A stretch of DNA of 64,000 nucleotides from Oopsacas minuta. Lineage: Eukaryota > Porifera > Hexactinellida > Lyssacinosida > Leucopsacidae. The DNA lies in assembly GCA_024704765.1 (NCBI GenBank), contig JAKMXF010000310.1, positions 782,400-846,399 on the forward strand. Direction: 5' to 3'. The position numbers were made by a program, and so were the translations under genes. The notes under the pieces were generated by a model. The model was given only the letters and a program-made list of their open reading frames with translations, was not told the DNA's origin and searched no databases. Numbering within the stretch: position 1 is the first letter of the stretch; each line of letters starts with the position of its first letter. This document shows positions 33,035-44,116 of the stretch, one piece after another.

Positions 33035-35267
33035 TTTATATTAAGTTTTCATTGTTATTAAAATATAGTGAATATTAAATGGGAATAATTTTATTAGAAT
33101 TATATGTACTCAAATCCATTATATACAGGAAGTTCGATTGAAGAGAATTGGCGTGTAGTCCTTGTAGGTATAATTATATATTTTTAATTGAAAATTTTTA
33201 TTTGTGCCCCCCACAGGAGGGTACAGTTTTAAATACAACGGAGTCCGTGCCCCTTGGCCCCCTCTTGTCGCCGCCTCTGCTTTCCAAAGTTCAATTGTAC
33301 ACTGGTCATCAAAAGTAACTTGCATATTCTTATGGAATATTAATGAGTTATGTGATGAATCAATTTGTAGCACCATTAGGTTTCTCTTAGATAGTTGTGT
33401 TAATCGAAATAATTGAACTATGATATGTACTGAGTATATTTATCTCAATTTTCATCAAATAGAATAAAATTGAAATTGGATAAAAGTACTTGTACTTGTA
33501 CTTAAGTACTTTCAAAAGTACTTGAACCTAACCTTGGCCCGTAGAAAGCAGTTTCTATTGGTTAGGTTGGCCTATACAAAAATATATAGAGGCACCATTT
33601 CGGTTGAAACCTGACCAAACCGGACCATCTCCTACGGACATGGGAAAGATGAATCATCCAATTTGGTTAGCTTTTTAGAGATCTAATTCTAATTTCACAG
33701 AGAGACAACTATATTCTGAATTATCAAGTTAATGGGAAATTTGTTTCTAGAATATGGAACAGATCAACCCATGGGTTAAATTTAGTAGGCCATAGTTCGT
33801 CTGTTTAAACAGATTAACAGTGGTCCCTTAAATATTGCGAAACAAAAATTATAGCTCAACAAATGTCACGAATCTATGAAATTTTTAGATTAAATTCCAG
33901 ATAATATATTAAGATTACAAATTGCAAAATCGAATCAATAAATTAATATTTCAACCATTTGTTTACTTTATATTCATAAAAACAACAAAGAAATAACATA
34001 AGAGAAACTTGAAATTCGAAATTCGGAATCAGCGTACTTGATTACCCCTATATTGATGGTGGAACAAACTAAGTACGCTGAGTCCGAATATGATATTGGT
34101 CTTACAAAATATTTCAATAGTATATATGCCATATAGCATATTTGTGAATTACATTATCCTAAATATATCGATATTATAATACTCAAAGGGGGCGTCAATT
34201 CGGATAATAATGGATACCTCGAGGCGCAATGAGCCAAAGGTTTCCTGGTTTTGAAAGATACTTTTACATTATATTTACTTATATAAGGCTATGTAAAATT
34301 ATACTTGTTTCTTATCCGGAATTATTTCGGAAACTGCCACGGCAGGCGGTATTTTTTTATTTTGTAGGTCAGTTAATATATACAGTATTTTTACCATTCG
34401 ATTATCTCGCTACATTCTCTCTGGGCATTAATAATATTGAATTTTTCAACTATACAACTCGTAAAATGTGGATTACACACTCTTTAACCAAAGAATTAGC
34501 CATAAATTGAGAAAAAATACAAATATACTCTTTCTTGTCGGGGATGAGAAACAAGTATATTAACTTGCATGACCTAATGTCGATGTATTTGAAATTTTCA
34601 CTTTTAGCTACAAAACATCATTGAGTGTATTATAGAATACTTGCAGCAGTTAACCAGTTAACCTGTAATATTGGAAAGGTTTTAACTACGCCCTTGATTC
34701 TGTTAACCAACCCATGCCCTGTGCCATTACACAAAATTTTACACTTCCCAAACAGTTGCAAAACTTCGTTTAATTGTTCCCGGAACTTTATCAGTGTCTC
34801 AATGATGCTATATTTCTTATCATACCAGCTCATCGTCATTTAATCCTTTACTAGTAATAACTATCTGATGAACAGTAAAACCTCCATTAGGGAGCACCTC
34901 CGCTTAGGGGACACTTTTTTAAGTCCCGATTTTCTCCTATTCTTTAACATTGATACCTATGGTGAACAGGGAACACTCTTTTGTGTCCCAAATATCACTT
35001 AACCATTGTATATCGATGAAATTTTCAAACCCGATAGACTTAAGGACTCCATGAAAGTTGAATCTACGAAAATGGATACTGTACATTCAATTATCATAAA
35101 TAATATTATGGGATTCAATTACAATTTTTCTAGATTAACGCGAAAACACAAAAAATAATGATTTGAAAATTGGTTATTTTGATTCCACAGTATAAACATC
35201 AGACAACAATTACGATTTTTCTTTGAGTTACATACGTAGTACATAGTCAACTAGCAAACGAATAAGA
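33035..35267. other. intergenic region with old transposon debris
   Basis: No gene found. A GC-rich patch at 33200-33295 (gccccttggccccctcttgt) looks like a transposon end. A dispersed repeat copy is at 33955-34060. A segment at about 34150-34345 (ggataataatggatacctcg, gccacggcaggcggtatttt) recurs in inverted orientation at about 41285-41515. A MITE-like start (cagtaaaacctccattaggg) is at 34876. Confidence 0.5.
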
Positions 35268-37421
35268 ATGACAGAAAACATCACAAATTCATTTATCTGT
35301 TCGCGAATAATGTTGAAAGATATGAGTGAACTGATCCATATGAGTATTACAGATGCTGGAGATAAGGAATTCACTAAGTTGGTTACCCAACAAATGTCTA
35401 AATATCATCTCCATGAAATGAGAATGGTATTTACAGGTTATTTCTTAGATTTTGAGGATTATGAACTATCACCCTGGTTACTTCTCTTCTCTTCTAAGGA
35501 CTATCTATCAAAGTTGCAAATAGTAATCAATTTGTTTGGGCAACATCTACCTACAAATACCATGGGTATCAATTCGACATATCAGATATTGCACCCTCTT
35601 ATAGTATCATTAACGACTGACTTAAATGTATTATCAGCTGTAATAGACAGAATTCCTATTACAGCTGTTGATATGATAGAACAGTCAGCAGAGTTACTTA
35701 GAGATGCAATAGATTGGAAGTCAAATGAACAAATAATTCCTGTCTTAATCTTTCTCTATAAAAAGAATGTAGATCTGAATGCGAGGAGTTCGGTCAGAGG
35801 AGAATGTGCTCTTAGTTATGCTACTAGAAATGAACGTAAACTCACAGTGTCATGGCTAATTGAGCATCATGTAGATCTCAACATACAAGATAATTATGGA
35901 TTTACAGCTTTGCATTATGCTGCCCTTAGTAAAAGTATACCTTGTGGAGATTTGCTTCAGGCCGGAGCTAATCCTAACATTCAATCTAACAACGGACTTA
36001 CTGCATTAGTACTTCTATTCAATAACAATAGTTTTCTCTTCTACTCCAGTAGAATTCTACCAAAAGAAATATCTAATTACAAAGAAATGAAGTATTCAGT
36101 AGATATCAACATTTTGAAAGAATTTGCCAAATTTGGAGCGAAAATCCTATTTGCAAGTTCAATGGAGGATCCAAATTTCAAACTGACAGCTTTGAATTTA
36201 CAAACTCTAAATAGACTGAACTCACTGAAGACTCTTTCTGATTTGTTTGATATTTCTGTTCCTATCCTACATAACAATTATGATAATTCTGTGAATATAG
36301 CTTCTCGAGAAAGAATGCTTTTTTCGAATAGAATAAGACAAGTTAATATCACTATGCATAGAAAACTACTAGCTTTAACCATTAAGCACGGTTATTTTTA
36401 CGAGGAGTTGAGATACAAAATGATTGATGCAGATTATTCTGACAAATCTGATGATAAAACTACGATAGAATATTTTTTAAGATATTTCCAAAAGCCATAC
36501 ACAGGCTATGTATTTCTTACATTAATTAATATGATAGAGAATTTCGTGGAATCAAGGTCAGGGAAATTAGTCACACAATCGGAATATTTGATAACCAAAA
36601 TTATTGAAGTTGGTAGTAATTCTATTCATTTAGATAATCCAATGTCTCTCTACTACAGTAGTTTATGTTTGATTCTGCAATTGCTTCCTGCGTGTAGTCA
36701 AATACATAAGCCCCTATTGAAGATAATATGTAGATACTTGGAGGTTACAATTGTTCCCTATTGGTACAAGCAGATGCAGGCTACTCAGGGGCATAACGAT
36801 CCAAAAAATTTCTTGTGTGTAAACATTGGTTGCTGGATGAGCTCATTCATGTACATCTGGCACAAGTTAATTGAATCTGATAGAATTGAGCTGGAGAGGT
36901 TCTATATACGGATAAGTAGTATGTGTGAAGAATTCCAGCCTCTTGTTTGTATGACACTATATATAACCGCAAGGTATTATACTTCTGATAGGCAGAGAGA
37001 GTACGTGTCCAACCCAGATAATAGATACCTGGATAGTATTGTTAACAGCTACAATAATTTTATAGAAGAGATAATCTCATTACTCGTGAGCTTGGGAGAA
37101 GACATAAACTCTCCTACTTTCTACCGTAAACAAACAGCTCTCCTTATAGCCGTAGAGTCGAACAGTAACCAGCAGTTTCTAAAGTTTCTACTGAAACAGG
37201 GAGCTTCTCCTTATGCAGTGGACGCATTGGGCTATTCAATTAAAGAATACTGTGAAATAGGTGTAGCCTCAAAGAGTCTACATGCGTGGATAAATCAGAT
37301 CACAGCAAAACCATATCCTCTTCAGATCTTGTGTACTAAGTGTTTGGCAGCTCATCTAATATATGTGGGGAATCTGTTACCACACAAGGGGTTAAGGAAA
37401 TTCTTAATTATTCATACTTAG
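35268..37421 (+). CDS. ankyrin-repeat protein with VHL/SOCS-type box, FEM1-like (divergent)
   Basis: 717 residues, single exon. Ankyrin repeats are visible at about 160-260 (VDLNARSSVRGECALSYA, VDLNIQDNYGFTALHYAA, ANPNIQSNNGLTALVLL) and again at about 600-670 (GEDINSPTFYRKQTALLIAV, GASPYAVDALGYSIKEY). The last 35 residues read PLQILCTKCLAAHLIYVG then LLPHKGLRKFLIIH: a BC-box-like LxxxC segment followed by a cullin-box-like LPxxLxxF. The order, paired C-terminal ankyrins then this box, matches FEM1 proteins, substrate receptors of CUL2-elongin E3 ligases. The N-terminus lacks the seven regular ankyrins of FEM1, so this is a diverged family member or an ASB-like protein. Target unknown. Confidence 0.65.
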   Translation: MTENITNSFICSRIMLKDMSELIHMSITDAGDKEFTKLVTQQMSKYHLHEMRMVFTGYFLDFEDYELSPWLLLFSSKDYLSKLQIVINLFGQHLPTNTMGINSTYQILHPLIVSLTTDLNVLSAVIDRIPITAVDMIEQSAELLRDAIDWKSNEQIIPVLIFLYKKNVDLNARSSVRGECALSYATRNERKLTVSWLIEHHVDLNIQDNYGFTALHYAALSKSIPCGDLLQAGANPNIQSNNGLTALVLLFNNNSFLFYSSRILPKEISNYKEMKYSVDINILKEFAKFGAKILFASSMEDPNFKLTALNLQTLNRLNSLKTLSDLFDISVPILHNNYDNSVNIASRERMLFSNRIRQVNITMHRKLLALTIKHGYFYEELRYKMIDADYSDKSDDKTTIEYFLRYFQKPYTGYVFLTLINMIENFVESRSGKLVTQSEYLITKIIEVGSNSIHLDNPMSLYYSSLCLILQLLPACSQIHKPLLKIICRYLEVTIVPYWYKQMQATQGHNDPKNFLCVNIGCWMSSFMYIWHKLIESDRIELERFYIRISSMCEEFQPLVCMTLYITARYYTSDRQREYVSNPDNRYLDSIVNSYNNFIEEIISLLVSLGEDINSPTFYRKQTALLIAVESNSNQQFLKFLLKQGASPYAVDALGYSIKEYCEIGVASKSLHAWINQITAKPYPLQILCTKCLAAHLIYVGNLLPHKGLRKFLIIHT

Positions 37422-38718
37422 GTATTCCTGGATATACTCTGCTTAGTACAAATCTTCAAGTGTAATTTATGCGATGTATTGTATATTTCAAGATACTAGC
37501 GCACTTAGCTCCACTTGGTAGGGCGCTACGTGACGGGATATGTTCAACACTACGTCCAAAGAAAAAGCTGATATTTTATGAAATTAGTATTAAGAAATTC
37601 TCAATATTTCCAGTCAATTCCCGTTCTATCTTAGCACAAGAATTACTTCAATACATGCATACCTCAGTAAATTAGATATAAACAATGAAATTTATGTTAC
37701 ATTGACTGTTTGGGACATAATTATTTGTATAATTTCATACTTTGATATGAGTGGTATTTCGACATATCCGTGTTTGACATAAAGGGAGTTGACTGCTTTG
37801 AGGCCTGGGGTATCAATTTGTCCTAAGTTGTATTTTTCGCTAATTTTCATGATCAATCGAAATTTCATTACCGTCTATCTAATAATACTAAATTCGGAGA
37901 CTCTTGCAAAGTAGTAGGAACAAGAATTATGTAAATTTAAACGATATGATGTAAGTTAATTTTCAGAAAAATGTAATGTTCTCGCAAAACATAAATCAAG
38001 CATTCCTAACCAAGCCGAATTTAATTTCTATTAACTCTCTGTAAATTAGTCTGATCATTTATGGCAAATTCGGCCGAGAACTTGAGAAACTACAGTAGAA
38101 CTCGGGTAAGACGTACTGTCTCGAATAACCGAAATTTTATCCTATCTAATCCATTATAGATAAGACGTACCAAATTTTTCTTTCCAAAAGGACAAAATGT
38201 AACGACTCATACTTGGATAAGACATACTCAGTGGTGTTTCTAGGGAGGGGCGACTTCTCACAATGTTTTTGCTTGCCTCCCATTTTTTTAAGATATTAAG
38301 ATTTGCTATTTCTTATAAATGGAAATATTATTCCCCAGTTGCACATGTTAGTTAAAAAGGTATGTCAAAAAATATTGGCCAGTGTTGTTTTGGCCCGGCC
38401 GGACCAAATACAGTAGAACCTCTATAAGTAGGGGAAGTCGGGACGGAGAATCTCAGGATAACCCCTATTCCCCATTTATAATTTCAGATGTAAACGTCCT
38501 TTAACCAGAGATTTTTGAGTCAATATGTATAGCCACTTCTTCCAACGAATATCTATTCGATGGCAATATTTGATTGTCATAATATGCCCTAAGGTTGTTG
38601 GTTGATGATAATTCAAGAAAATTTATATTTTTCGAATTTCCCACTTATAGAAGTAAATTTGGCCTTTCCCCCTTGAGCGCCATGATTTTGGGGAACCCAT
38701 TTGAGTTGGCCCACCCCT

Positions 38719-38801
38719 ACTGATGTTGCGACAGTAAGACAATTTCTGGGGTTGGCGTCATATTCCCGTAAATTTATTGCAAAGTTTCGGAGATTGCCAG
38801 A
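38719..38801 (+). pseudogene. Ty3/gypsy-type reverse transcriptase fossil
   Basis: An 83-bp stretch reads TDVATVRQFLGLASYSRKFI, the conserved segment at the end of the reverse transcriptase domain of Ty3/gypsy retrotransposons. Nothing on either side continues the gene and no long terminal repeats are seen. A dead fragment. Confidence 0.75.
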
Positions 38802-39418
38802 TTCATCAAGAATGAGAATGGAAACATGAATTATGATAAAGGGTCTGGCTTAGAATCAGACTTTAATATATTATAAAACTCAACTATTGTGGGTGTATGT
38901 GTATCGACTTTGTTAGTATAGTAATGAGGGAATACAATCAATGTATAGAATTGAATAACATATCCTTCTGTTGTTGATATTTGTAAAGTAAATAATTACA
39001 TTAGGGTAATCGAGTATGCTGATCCCGAATATTATAGTATAAACAATATATGATAAATATGTTGTTATACGATTAATCATATTTTCACTCCTTTTGAAAG
39101 ATAATTCAATATTATTCACAATATGATTGTTATCTTACCGTTATACATCTGGATAGTACTAAACTTCTATTGGTATTCGTATAATATGTACGTAGAATCA
39201 CAGTGATATTCACAACCTCGGCTAATACGTTCTCGAATAAGACGTACTTCCGTTAATACGTACTTTTTTTGTTTCCCAAGCGAGTACGTCTTCACCGAGT
39301 TCTACTGTATATTGTATTCATACTATTAAATTGCTCTCTGAAACGGGTATCCCTAAAAGATGCGGCACATTCTTTAGCGAATGTGTAGCTAAATTTTATG
39401 TGATTTTAGGCTACACAT

Positions 39419-39706
39419 ATAACGAAAAGTCCATGTAACCAGATCTAACAAATTGTCGTGTAACGAAGTGTCCATGTAACGAAGTGACCATCTAGCGAAG
39501 TGTCCATCTAACGAAGTGACCATCTAGCGAAGTGTCCATGTAACGAAGTGACCATCTAACGAAGTGTCCATGTAACGAAGTGACCATCTAGCGAAGTGTC
39601 CATGTAACGAAGTGACCATCTAGCGAAGTGTCCATGTAACGAAGTGACCATCTAACGAAGTGTCCATGTAACGAAGTGACCGTCTAACGAAGTGTCCATG
39701 CAACAA
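39419..39706. repeat. 16-bp minisatellite organised as 32-bp dimers
   Basis: About 18 units alternate between taacgaagtgtccatg and taacgaagtgaccatc (with tagcgaag variants). The unit is not a multiple of three, so it is not coding. There are no spacers, so it is not a CRISPR array. Confidence 0.92.
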
Positions 39707-40424
39707 ATTTTCAGTATCCTACTAGGAGTGAACTAATTAATAAGCAAAACTGAGTGTTTGAATTCATAACAAAATATATTAAGGCTGATTGACTGGTGTG
39801 GTTTGTTGTAACTTATTATAAAGTGGAGAGTTTAGCCTACAAATATTCAATAAGTAAAGATGCATTCATTTAATTGAAATTTTAATGATAGCATAGAAAA
39901 ATAAGGTTTGGATAAAGTATCTCTGCTATTATTGTTTGGTATCAGTAGGTTATTAATTGAGTATAATAGTTTGATTTGTAGTTTAATTTATTATTCTCAA
40001 CTAGCTATATGTGGTATTATTTCAGTTCCTTAGGTTCTTTATTTAAAGAATAGACTATTTAAGTCAACAATCAATCAATTACATAGATATATATTCAGGG
40101 ATAAGCAAATGTATATCCTGTCTATCATGTTAATTAATCTATTGTTCGTCAAAATACTTACTCAAGTAATAATTAATAAACTATCTTACAGTAACTACGT
40201 TAGGGACCAGTTGTCAATCTGTATTTCTATAAATTGGAGAGAAACAGTTTATTTTCTAAAATCATTCTCACTATTCACTGTTCGCCTACAAAATTTCACA
40301 TTTTGAAATTCTCATAACTATATCGCATTTAGTGACAAAACAAACCGCGATCGCGCGAGATTTATTAAACATCAACACTCAACTTGATAAAGTATGCAAT
40401 TAGCCACAATTTGCAGAATTGAAC

Positions 40425-40925
40425 GATAAAGTAAGTCCTTGCCTTAAGATTGGTATATTTGGTAATGAAGGAGGACAGTTTGGAGTTCCATGGGGATTCT
40501 CTGTATTATTATATACAGACAAATCTAAGTGACCTGGAAAACAACAGGATGCAAGTATTCAACAGAGAGGAGACAACTTGTTTATGTTTGGAGACAGTAA
40601 AGGAGTTGGAAAGATGATTCATCCGAGATGTGTAACTATATATGGGAATGTCTATGTTAGTATCTATGGCACTGGAGTAATTTTAGCATTCTAGTTGAAT
40701 GGAAATTTCATCACCAGAATAGAGAATTCTGATCATTAAAGAAAGCAATTCAATCTCTATTATGGCATTACGAACAATGAGTTTCGTGAAGTTATTTTCG
40801 CATGCGATTGCTTCAATGGAAGAATCGAAGTACTTTCGCTCAATTCGGAGAAGGGATTCTCCAATATCCAGTAGACTTGCATTTAGCAAATGAACACATC
40901 TATGTGTACTATGTCAGCGTTCTCC
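40425..40925 (+). pseudogene. decayed NHL-repeat protein gene
   Basis: Broken forward frames read LKIGIFGNEGGQFGVPWGFS, NLFMFGDSKGVGKMIHPR, VIFACDCFNGRIEVLSLNSE and LHLANEHIYVYYVS, in the order expected of successive NHL blades (x-G-x-x-G-x-F-x-x-P, then CDxxNxRIQVF-like). Stops and frameshifts separate them. It resembles the intact gene at 50650 and the dead copy at 48952. Confidence 0.6.
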
Positions 40926-41541
40926 TTACATCTGTAGCTTTGAATACGATATGAAACAAATTCGATCATTCATCTGTGATAATATTTGTAAACATTTCAA
41001 TTCTTCATTTGAATTCTGTATAAATAGATCTAATAGTATCATTGCTTGTATGAACGAGCATAGAGCTGTTTTGAACTGAATGAACACGGTATGTCCTCTA
41101 CAAGAACAGTGAAGCATGTTCGATATATTTAGTGAAGTTTTATTGAATTCTATTTACTTCCTTGATAAACACGATAAATACATAGTTATGCAACAATTTC
41201 AAAATTGCATACCGTAAATCCTTTCCTTGACAACGAACAAACAGACAAACAACAATTGAGATTAAATAATATAGATTAACTGGCCTAAAAAATAAAAATA
41301 AAATACCGCTCGCTGTGGCAGTTTCCGAAATAATTCTGGCTGAGAAACAAGCAATAATTTTACATGGCCGTATATATGGAATTATAATGTAGTTGTATCT
41401 TACAAAACTGGAACCTTTGGTTTGTCGATTCACAATTAACGCCTCGAGGTATCCATTATTATCCAAATTGTTGCCCCCTTTGAGTATTATAATATAGATA
41501 TATTTAGGATAATGTAATTCACAAATATACTATATGGCATA
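40926..41541. other. flank between the dead NHL gene and the Tigger element
   Basis: The first 150 bp may continue the NHL fossil, with many stops. 41285-41515 is an inverted diverged copy of 34150-34345. Nothing coding is defended. Confidence 0.4.
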
Positions 41542-43643
41542 CAGTAAACAGCGGCTTTAACGGCAAATCGCTTATAACGACTCATTTTGCTTGCCCAGAA
41601 TCTCGCAGCATTATTCTGCACACACCATACCTCGAGTATAACGACCTATCAGATAACGACACATTGAATTTAACGACATATTTTCTATGCCTGCTCCATG
41701 CAAATCCAATTCGATATTACGACTTTTGGGTTGTCTATACTGTGGACCTAAGAAAAGTGTACTTGTGAATTATTAAGGGTTTAATAATTGATTTAATTAT
41801 AAAACAATTAAAATCTCCTTTTGAATCAATAGCACCTGGCTTCTTACGAAAACGCTTATTAAAAGCTATTGTACGTACAATGTAATGTTAAAATTTAATC
41901 GTCATGGATTCGAGCGGACTTGGCAAAAGGAAGCGCTTTTCTTTTGCTGAAAAACACAAAATTTTGAAGGAGCTTGATGCAGGAGCTAAGCGACCATTCT
42001 TGGAGCTGAAACATGGCATTTCACATGGGACCCTAGCCGGCTTCTTGAAAGATCGGGCGATGATTGAAACTTCCATCGCAAGTGCATCAAATCTTGATTC
42101 GAAGAGCACAAAGCTGTCTCGATACCCGGAGATAGACACTGCACTGCTTGAGTGGTTTCGTTGTTTGAAGAGCACAGCTCCAGATGAGTCAGTCACCGGT
42201 CCCTTTCTTCTAGAAAAGTCGATATGCATTGCGGAGAAACTGAAAGTACGAAATGTGCCTGGCTACCTCGAACCTGTGTTCCTTGATCTGAACTGGATAG
42301 ATCGTTGGAAGAAGCGCCATAACATCACCAGCCGTCAAATCTCGGGTGAGAGCCAATCAGCAGATCACGCTGGTGCTGACAACTGGATATCAACGTAGCT
42401 GAAACTGATCAGAGAAGAGTTTGAAGACAAGGATATTTTCAATGCTGATGAGACTGGGCTATTCTGGAAGATGACACCAGACAGACTTTGTCTTTCCGAG
42501 GAGACTTGTGCAAAGGAGGCAAGCGCTCCAAGGAACGCCTCACTGTATTGGTAGTAGCTAGTGCGCTTGGGGAGAGGTTTCCGCTACTCGTTATTGGAAA
42601 GAGTAAGCGCCCCCACTGTTTCCGAGGCGTCCTGAATCTTCCAGTGGAGTATGATGCCAATCGAACCGCATGGATGACAAGTGAGATTTTTGAGAAATGG
42701 CTAAGGAAGTTGAACAATTCTATGAGATTTGACGACAGGAAAATCGCCATGATTCTTGACAACGTCTCAGGTCATCCGAACCTTAACTTGTCCCATATCA
42801 AGCTTTTCTTTCTCCCACCCAACACAACGTCTATGACTCAGCCCATGGACGCAGGTATAATCAAGAACCTCAAGCACCACTACCGCCGGTTTCTTATTAG
42901 GAAGCGTTTATTGGCAGTTGATTCTGAAACGGGGTTCAAACTTGACTTGCTCCAGGCCTTGGACTGGCTAAAAATGTCCTGGGATAATGTCACCCCCACG
43001 ACCATCAAGCATTGCTATCAGCATGTTGGGTTCAAGGATTTACCTGCCACTGAAGAAACCTCAGCACCTGACACATCAATTTGGAGCAGTGCTGAAGAAG
43101 CAGGGCTTGTTTCGGATGGCTTATCATTTGAGGACTTTGTTGCTCTGGATGATGGTGTTGCAATTGGACCTGGTGCAAATGGTCTCAAAATTGACGATAT
43201 CCTTAATAGTCTGCACCCTCCAAGTGATGACGATGTTAATATCGAAAATGACGACAATGAATATCCCCCCAATATCCATGTTCTGTAATTCGACACTGTT
43301 GTCTCATGCCTTGACACCGTTATGAAGTTCTTGCGCACCCTCCCATGCTCAGAGAAACAGATTCAGTCTGTCAGCGAACTCCAAAACTTCTTGGCTGAAA
43401 GTCAGCTGAGTCGATTGCAGCAGGCCTCAATAACTAGCTTTTTCAAGTCAAACTAATCATATTCATGACATTATTATGACGATAATACAACAACATAGTA
43501 TACTACATCGTATAACACGAATATATTTGGGTGTCATCCGGTATATAATGCATATATAAAGCTTCCTCGGATTTAGCGACAAATCGGATATAGCGACCTT
43601 TTTTGCCTGCCCAAACGAGTGTCGTTAAATCCAATGTTTACTG
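41542..43643 (+). mobile_element. full-length Tigger/pogo-type DNA transposon
   Basis: Left end cagtaaacagcggctttaac; reverse complement of the right end cagtaaacattggatttaac. Both are flanked by the TA target dinucleotide (41540-41541 and 43644-43645). Inner subterminal words repeat ataacgac and tttgccc at both ends. 2102 bp long, containing one decayed transposase gene. Its terminal sequences resemble several MITEs in the window. Confidence 0.9.
41904..43456 (+). pseudogene. Tigger-type transposase (CENP-B HTH + DDE), inactivated
   Basis: The N-terminal part (41904-42398) has the CENP-B/pogo helix-turn-helix (KRKRFSFAEKHKILKELDAG) and the second DNA-binding domain (WFRCLKSTAPDESVTGPFLL, WIDRWKKRHNI). 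The DDE domain follows with FNADETGLFWKM (first Asp), MILDNVSGHPN (second Asp) and FLPPNTTSMTQPMDAGII (third acidic residue). Three lesions break it: an in-frame TAG at 42396, a frameshift near 42480-42487, and an in-frame TAA at 43286, after which the same frame runs on to 43456 (ending ITSFFKSN). It cannot make a full enzyme, though CENP-B-like DNA binding by the N-terminal 164 residues is conceivable. Confidence 0.9.
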
Positions 43644-44116
43644 TATAAATTCTGAAACCAACAACACACTCGTCAACTTAAAAATAACAGAGCACATGAT
43701 AATATTTTTCATGAGATAGAAGGAGGGATAAAAAATTGTGGGAGATGGATTTAAAATTGCAATTTTACCCCATTACTCTAAAGAATAATGTCGATGGGAA
43801 AATATATACAATTATGCATATATGCAATATACTAATATCCCGAGATGTACGACTGTGTGGTTGGAATAGATAGAAAATACAATTCATTCCTCTCGATACA
43901 TGTAATATAAATGTAATTCGCACTTATACCCATCATAATATCTGTATTTGTTCTGTAATTAGAATAATAATAGAATAATAATGAGAATATACCAATGAAG
44001 AAAAGTAGAAATAATATCAAACAAAAAGAGAATTGGTCAATATAGTTGTATATAGGAAGATAGAAGAGAGTATTAATAAATGTAAATACAAAGCTAACAT
44101 ACAACTATATAGAAGA
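43644..44116. other. intergenic / 5' flank of the cathepsin gene
   Basis: AT-rich. The open frame that continues upstream of the cathepsin ATG to 44033 is probably 5' UTR. No motif stands out. Confidence 0.4.

Larger units (their letters stand above)
37422..40424. other. intergenic region rich in repeats
   Basis: No intact gene. Contains MITE pieces at 38093 (cagtagaactcgggtaagac), 38412 (cagtagaacctctataagta) and about 39215-39310 (ending accgagttctactgta), a reverse-transcriptase remnant (38719-38801), and a 16-bp minisatellite (39419-39706). A tRNA-like word at about 37505 is discussed under rejected items. Confidence 0.5.

Noticed and set aside
37500-37565. tRNA-like sequence (ttagctccacttggtagggc, then tgttcaacac)
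   Set aside because: The A-box is only approximate, the B-box is poor, and no acceptor or anticodon stem can be paired.
39419-39706. Short regular repeats resembling a CRISPR array
   Set aside because: Contiguous 16-bp units with no spacers, in a eukaryotic context; it is a minisatellite.
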